DNA of 64,000 bases from Paragordius varius (lineage: Eukaryota; Nematomorpha). The notes below the pieces were generated by a model. That model worked only from the letters and a program-made list of their open reading frames with translations, ran no database searches and was not told the origin of the DNA. The translations under genes and the position numbers were made by a program. This document shows positions 57,784 through 64,000 of this stretch, piece after piece (within the stretch, counting starts at the first letter, position 1; every line of letters starts with the position of its first letter). The stretch is from assembly GCA_964247055.1 (NCBI GenBank), contig OZ176055.1:496001-560000 (forward strand). Direction: 5' to 3'.

Positions 57784-58068
57784 ACGTTAAATATTAAAAT
57801 TATATGGACAAAATGTAAAAATGAAAACTCAAATATTGTTTTCTAAAAGACATCCATACTTTCTAATTTTTGATTTTTCTAATTATAACTGATTGTTTTA
57901 ACCTGAAAATTATAAAATAGAGATATAATTTTGGTAAAACAATTAATTATATATTTTACAATAAGTAAATAATTTATATAAAAAATTAAGGTTTAAAAAG
58001 CATGGTTTTCTAAAAAATTTGTCCTTATATTTTTTAAGTTTTGTACGTATAATCTCAAGTTCTGAATA
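57784..58068. mobile_element. family-1 MITE
   Basis: Left ATTAAAATTATATGGACAAA, right TAAGTTTTGTACGTATAATC; the extreme ends are altered. Confidence 0.6.
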
Positions 58069-58596
58069 TAGATAATGTATTTGAAAACTCAATATGGTTT
58101 TATACACTTTTTCTTAAATAATTTAAAAGAAGAATTCAAAAAATATATGTTTAAATTTAATAAAAGATTTTGAATTATTCTAACTATGCACCAAAGAAGG
58201 TTTTATATAATATATGAACTTTGTCCCAATATTAGATATGTTTTATGAATATAAAATGTGAAATAGTATCGGTAGTACAACTTAAAAGTAAAAAAGTGTT
58301 TAAAAATATATTCTAGAACAAAATGACATGGAATTTTTTGGAAATATTTACAATATGCTTAAAAGGCAACCATATTTTATACTCCCGTATATCATGTCTG
58401 TTTTTTATATTAAGGGTATTGATGGTCAAATAGCCTCAAAAGTATGGAAATGAAAAAAAATTAACAAAAAAATGCAGATTTTTTTAATTTTAGAAATATT
58501 TTTTAATAAAAATGCCTTAAAACGCTATTTTTTAATTTTTATCCCAATATCAATAAGTCTCAAAAGTAATAAAACTAAATAATTTTGATATATAAT

Positions 58597-58603
58597 AAAA
58601 AAA
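58597..58603 (-). terminator. Pol III oligo-T terminator of tRNA-Gly
   Basis: Seven T on the minus strand begin one base after the discriminator base. Confidence 0.85.
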
Positions 58604-58604
58604 T

Positions 58605-58675
58605 TGCACCTCCCGGGACTCGAACCCGGGTCGCAAGAATGGGAATCTTGCATGATACCCCTACACCAGAGGTGC
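58605..58675 (-). tRNA. tRNA-Gly (anticodon CCC)
   Basis: A complete 71-nt cloverleaf on the minus strand: acceptor GCACCTC/GAGGTGC, discriminator A, A box TGGTGTAGGGG, anticodon loop TTCCCAT with CCC, B box GGTTCGAGTCC. The anticodon arm and T arm match vertebrate tRNA-Gly(CCC) almost base for base. No intron. Confidence 0.95.
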
Positions 58676-58904
58676 ACCTGTCCTTACAATGATTTAATAG
58701 ATTTATATTTTATAGTTTTTTTATGAAAGAAAGCTAATCTATATTATTCATAATAACTTGTTACCATTAATTTATGAGAGGGACACCTCCTATGATACTT
58801 TTTGCATTTATAAATAAATATGTATATATATATTATAAGTTCCATTGAATATCTTTGTTAGAAGCCCTTAATAATGATTGACGTCCCCCTGCCCTGAGGC
58901 GCGT

Positions 58905-58985
58905 AAAAGCTTAGGAAGGCGGTAAGGGTCGTCCTGTGCGAACAGTGACGGTATGAAGCAAGCTTGTCACACCCTTTTCTGTGGA
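58905..58985. repeat. dispersed repeat shared with 6.7 kb
   Basis: AAGGCGGTAAGGGTCGTCCT ... TTGTCACACCCTTTTCTG parallels 6,717-6,785 in the same orientation. Here it lies directly before the Helitron-like repeat. Confidence 0.4.
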
Positions 58986-59690
58986 TTTATAAAAATGGGT
59001 GGTGGCTTTGTGATGTGTTTCCGGAAAACCGGTAAATCAATTCTAATCCAAATACCAAAAAAAATTATCAATGAATACTCCGACAATAGCTTAGCCCTTT
59101 TTTTGAATTAGGTTTCCAGTTCAGGCCCAGCCCGTGTAAAAAACGGGTTTTTTTTAGCAGAAGTCCACAAAAATCCTTTCTAAGACAATTTTTCGAGTAT
59201 GTTGGACCATTCAATCAAATATGATTTTTTTTACTTATTTTCGTTTGCGCTGATAGTCGACTCGCTTTTTTAGTTTACGCCTTCTTTTTACCCACTTCCC
59301 CCGTAAAATGCCCTTTTTTTCCAAAAATTAAGTCCACAAAAATAATTTTCTGAATCTATTTTTCGCCCAAGGTATGAGACCGTAAAAATTTTATGAGAAT
59401 TCCAGGTATTCCCTGTTAAAAAACAAAAATTTTAGTCAAGCGTTTCTTCGATGATAGCTGCTGGGTAAGGAAAAACCCGCTAAAAGCTGACCCGCGTGCT
59501 TTTGAGGCTAATAATCAGAAAACCTATCAGACCATATGAGTTCAAAGCTGCTTAAAAATATTACCCGTGAGAAGGCAAATATTTATCGTGCGGTTTTTTT
59601 AAAATTAGCCGTTTCACGCCCTAAAAAATGCGCCACTATAGAATGATTTTTTAATTTTGAGGCAATCATTAGCATATAAATATCAACCCG
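58985..59690 (+). repeat. partial copy of the 46.8-kb repeat
   Basis: GGCTTTGTGATGTGTTTCCG, the CCCGTGTAAAAAACGGG word and the CTGGGTAAGG...CCCGCTAAAA unit follow in the same order as in the 46.8-kb copy, which is longer. Confidence 0.55.
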
Positions 59691-60260
59691 TTTTAATAGA
59701 TTCAAATATAATAAAAAATTAAAGGGCTGCTAAAAATTCTTGTCTCAAGAACAGAGGAACATATTATAGTTATTAAAACTTGCAGATTTTGATACAAAAA
59801 AAGTATATCATATAATTTATTATGAATTCAGGGCCATAAAAATGCTTTTAGTGCAGCAGTTTTACTAAAGATAACTAAAGTTTAATTCTTACTTTAGCCG
59901 AAACTGTCTTTTTAAAAAATTCAAGAAAAAATGGGGCATAATCTGAAAATTTTTTAATTTCACATTTCTAATTTGAAGAATGCATATAAAAGCCATCAAA
60001 AGATGTAACTTTAATAAATAATTTATTAGTATAAGTGTATATATAATTGCAATATTCGTTGGGTTTGAAAGTTTACTTATATATAAATTAAAAAATGTTT
60101 CAGTTGTCTAAAATTCTTATAAATTATACCAATATCAGGGTATTAAGGTGTTGAAAAAGGTGTAGCAGACCCATGTCCCCATTCACAAAAGAAGTCCCTT
60201 GCTGTTCTTCCATACACCAAATGGTGGTTCAGTGACAGCCGTCTAAAGGGCTATATTAAT

Positions 60261-61573
60261 GTGACCAGATATTTTTAACTTAAAAGCAGTACAAAATTAA
60301 AACACACTTTGCCTGTTTCTACACCATAGGTGTGGTATATATAACACAGTTTCCACAAAAAAATTTCCAGATGAAATATATCTACTCTGATAGGAAAATA
60401 TCGGGGTTATCATGGTGCTTCTGGTTTTAGATGGGGGCTTTGAAAGTCCTAAATTTTTTGGTCTTAAAACTACTGCTCTCTTAAAATAATCGCAAAAATT
60501 CCATTATGCAATAGTTTTAAATATATGCTAAATTTTGATATCAACTAAATATATTTTTTAAAATGCACATTTGATTTTTAGCAAATTTTGCCATGCTTCA
60601 TACTAATTTCCGCATGATGGAAACGATATAAACGGTTGTTCTAATATTTTTATGTAATTCGATAATGCTAATTTATCAATCAAAATTTTAAGTAAAATAT
60701 TCGTTCGTTTTCAAATTTAGTTTAATTAAAAATGGTGTTTTTTCGAAAATTCACCAAAATTTGCAGACAAAAAAACCTTTAAATTTAACTCTATGTTCAA
60801 CATCGAATTTATTAGAAAAAGGGTTTTATTATATTTTAAAGCAACCATGTCCATCATGCTTCGAAATTGTTAGAAGTATTCAACAAAATATCTCAATTTT
60901 GTTGCAAAAACAAGAAATTTAATAAACATAAATAGGAAAAAATTTAGTATCATACCTTCCACCTAATGAGAATAGAAAACGTAATCTTAATTTTTACGAA
61001 AAAAATTTTTATTTCGAAATCATATACCATAATAATAAATATTAATTAATACTTACGGAGATAACAATTTTCTATATAATTTTCCGTTTGATAATTTTAA
61101 AAAATAATTTTAACCTTGATCAAACTTTTATTAAAATATCATAAATTAATTTTGTTAATTTTAAATTTTGAGATATCTTTATTTGCGGAAGCCTCTGTGT
61201 GAAAGAGCCATTAGCCTGAATCTTACGATGGAGTCCGAGATTTATAGTTTCGCCAATGTGCGAAAGGCTACAATTATAAGGTTTGACCGATTCAAAATCC
61301 AATTTTATTTATAATTCGAGCAAAAAACAAAATATTAACCAATTAAAAATAGGCCAATCTTAGTTTTTTACCGCAAAATGAACAATATGTTTACAAATTA
61401 TGAGTTTATTTTTACGGACTATATCAAATTATAAAATAATTTTTTTGAAAAAAGGTATCATAAGTAATTATTTTTTTTAATTTTAAAAAGCAGTACAAAA
61501 GTGAGCGCTGTACAGTCGCAGTTTATTTCTGAAAATCCAGTACTGTACTGCCAAAAACAGCCTATCTGGTCAC
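60261..61573. mobile_element. candidate hAT-type DNA element without transposase
   Basis: GTGACCAGATATTTTT at the left and TATCTGGTCAC at the right face each other 1.3 kb apart, with AAGCAGTACAAAA near the left end and again near the right. Short GTGACCAGAT-type ends are typical of hAT elements. No 8-bp target duplication is evident and no protein is legible. Confidence 0.3.
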
Positions 61574-61589
61574 TTTAGGCTATATTTAT

Positions 61590-62820
61590 TTGGATACTAA
61601 ATTGATGTTTAATTAAAATATATCCATTCAAATTCCAAAATTATCAAATATTTAAATCAATATTTATATTATACATAAGTTTTATGTTTGATCGAGTAAT
61701 ATGCAAATAAATTGATTAAAGTGGAAATAAATTTTTCTACATTGAATTTTTTTTATCCTTATTTTTTTGAGATGTATATGTCACAACGATCATATTAAGA
61801 TAGGTGTGATATCTTGAGAAAGTTTGTACTGTGTAATGCGCTTTAACAAAAATTTAGTGTATTAAAAGCAAAGTGTGTCCTTTTTTTGATAGATATATTG
61901 TGTGATGTGATATTCCGTTTAGTTTGAAAAACAGTTTTATTTTAATGGGAATCGAAAATCAGAGTGTTGGTTGGTGCTTAACAGACAATTAAAATATCCG
62001 TTTTATTTGGAAAACTATATTTTATCTTAACATATTTTATTTGGATGAGTGTTATTCGTTTAATATAGATTAAATACTTAATAAAACTCAAGGACTAACA
62101 TAGATCAATAAATAGTATACCAGGAAAATAAAAAAACATGGCAATTATTATAGTGTAACATTAAATTTTAGTTTAGAAAGTTAATACTTTTAAACCTAAA
62201 AATTTTTATTTTAACCTCTAACCACTATATACCGACACCTGCAATAATTTTTAACAGATAACCGGATTCTTGTGATATCGAAACACGATTCTTTAGATTT
62301 TTGGAGAAACGGGTGTGCCATATGTATTTATTTTTTTAGTTTAAATTGCTCGTCAAAATAAAATGACCATCATGATTTTATAATTTAAATATTTTTAAAA
62401 AAAATTGATCGTACTTTTTTTTCGTATTTCATTAAGTCGGATTTGATATGCTAACAATTTTTTCTGGATATTATATTTACACTTAAAGACTGACAAACAA
62501 TTTAGGCGTTATATATTAACAACATTTTTACCTCATAAATTTGTATTAACTTCTGGGTAAAAAACCATAAATTATATTAGAGTCTCAAAGCTTAGGAACA
62601 GGGAAATATAGTAAAAGTAGAGCCGGTTCCGGAACTGTTTACAATTTTAATTTTAAAAAATTACCCTGGCTACGCTTACAAAATATTAGGAACCACCTCA
62701 ATTCATTAAACTCGATACTAGGACGATTTTTTTTGAACCTGTTCGAAGACCTGATTTTACATATTTAAAAATATGGGTCACATAAACGTTTTTTTCACAT
62801 ACAAAATTTATAATATAATT
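61590..62820. other. gene-free AT-rich stretch
   Basis: No splice-compatible coding pattern, RNA gene or family MITE recognised. Confidence 0.5.
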
Positions 62821-62822
62821 TA

Positions 62823-63850
62823 CAGTCATGTAGACCTTATTTTATCAAAAATTTACTTTTTTTGTTAAATGTGTATAAATATTTGGTAAAGAATAGAAAA
62901 ACAAGAGCTCTATGGTATTAACCATATCATATTTATTAAAAGAGTAAAAGGAGTGAGGGGGAAGGGCGTCGGAAATTTTTAAAAAATGAAAATCTTTAAA
63001 TGTTGTTAAATAGGAATGGTAATATTTTTGTTAATTTTTTGACAAAATTTTATATATTAATTTTTTTGATAAAATATTTAACACCTAGCAATCCCAGACT
63101 AAATTTGGATTAGAATTTTTAAAAAACTAGTGAAAAAAGCGGTCCCATTTTAAATTTATGCTTTTTATCTAATAAAAATTATATAAATATGCCAAAATAT
63201 CAAAATAAAATTTTGTTATAAAAAAATCCATGTCAAACTACTTCGACGCCATTTCGCTACAAAATTTTTGTATCGTGTTAATTTAATTTTAAGGGTAAAA
63301 TTGAAACTAATTTTTTTAAATCACATCCAACATTGCTAGAAATAGAAAAGCGATTATTTTGTATTATTTTTCTATTTTATCTTTCGGTTTTAGCTTAAAA
63401 ATGAATGTGTTGTATTCATGTGTTAAACAAAACAAATTATCCACTTAAATATAAATTTTATGTATAGGTAAAAAATATATATTATAATTTATTTAATAGG
63501 ATATCACATCCTAACGAAATTGGATCAAATTGATTATTTAATGTAGCATCTATCGTGAATATCCCTTTTAAAATCGTTTCCATATCAAAACAAAAAAATT
63601 ATAATTGAGATAAAAATTACGATTTTCCTAATCTTTTTATACAATAATTTTAAGTGAACGGTTAGTAGTTAGTGTATTTTCATTTTTTACCAAAGATTTC
63701 CGATTCCCTTCCCCCACACTTCTTTTACGCTTTTAAAGAATATGATATGGTTAATACCATAGAGCTCTTGTGTTTCTATTCTTTTCCATAAATTTATACC
63801 CATTAAACGAAAAAAAGTAAATTTATGATAAAATGAAGTCTACATGACTG
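62823..63850. mobile_element. family-2 long-TIR element, 1,028 bp
   Basis: TA-flanked element starting CAGTCATGTAGACCTTATTT and ending with the inverse. The inverted arms match for about 145 bp, through AACAAGAGCTCTATGGTATT, to a purine run GAGTGAGGGGGAAGGG. The central 730 bp is AT-rich with no open frame for a transposase. The 24.36-kb element has the same arms but lacks the centre, so this copy is probably closer to the parent. Confidence 0.8.
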
Positions 63851-64000
63851 TATTACCATGTTTATTGAATTTGCTCAACAAGCCTTATCATCATAAATAT
63901 TCATATTTCCATGCATTTTTCTTGTTTAAATGATTATTCTGTGTGCTTTGCATTGCTTTCCTTATTATTATCTTATCCGCTTTTTTATAAGATAGTGCAT

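Noticed and set aside
61120-61302. 60-codon minus-strand frame of slightly higher GC
   Set aside because: It looks somewhat coding, but has no start codon, acceptor or in-phase donor. It is a possible lost first exon of gene A that cannot be supported.
1-64000. CRISPR arrays, bacterial operons, rRNA genes, replication origins
   Set aside because: Nothing of the kind is visible; gene structure, tRNAs and repeats are those of an animal nuclear genome.

Overview
The window is very AT-rich metazoan nuclear DNA. It has spliced genes for animal proteins (a MITOK/CCDC51 channel subunit and a BARD1-type RING-ankyrin-BRCT protein), two animal tRNA genes, mariner, R4/RTE-like LINE and Ty3/gypsy remnants, and several families of palindromic MITEs. 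Some introns are only 25-32 nt, and one gene is built almost wholly of tiny symmetric exons. Together these point to an invertebrate with unusual gene architecture. Micro-exon genes of this style are best known from parasitic flatworms, but the lineage cannot be fixed from the sequence alone.

Layout. 1.3-2.0 kb (+): a two-exon gene for a secreted four-cysteine peptide with a dipeptide-repeat propeptide. 2.8-6.9 kb: repeats and a decayed LINE. 7.2 kb: tRNA-Arg(TCT). 7.4-11.5 kb: a head-to-head pair, CCDC51 (-) and BARD1 (+), with start codons 67 bp apart and introns down to 25 nt. 13.8-33.2 kb (+): one very large micro-exon gene of about 36 exons, every internal exon symmetric (phase 1/1) and 12 to 198 nt long. 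It predicts a signal peptide, an N-glycosylated ectodomain, one membrane segment split across micro-exons, and a long proline-rich then acidic/basic tail. Two alternative terminal exons would give secreted forms. Its introns are packed with MITEs and a 5'-inverted LINE copy.

33.5-57.0 kb (-): four tandem paralogous genes of an unrecognised family with a shared exon-phase plan. The last intron of the leftmost gene holds Ty3/gypsy fossils and a broken PTIP (PAXIP1)-like copy. The genes are separated by MITEs, a Helitron-like repeat (46.8-48.8 kb) and gene-free DNA. 55.3-56.2 kb: a decayed mariner transposase. 58.6 kb: tRNA-Gly(CCC) on the minus strand. 58.7-64 kb: repeats, including a 1,028-bp palindromic element with TIRs of about 145 bp.

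All exon joins were inferred by eye from splice signals, reading frame and similarity to remembered protein families. No transcript or database evidence was available.
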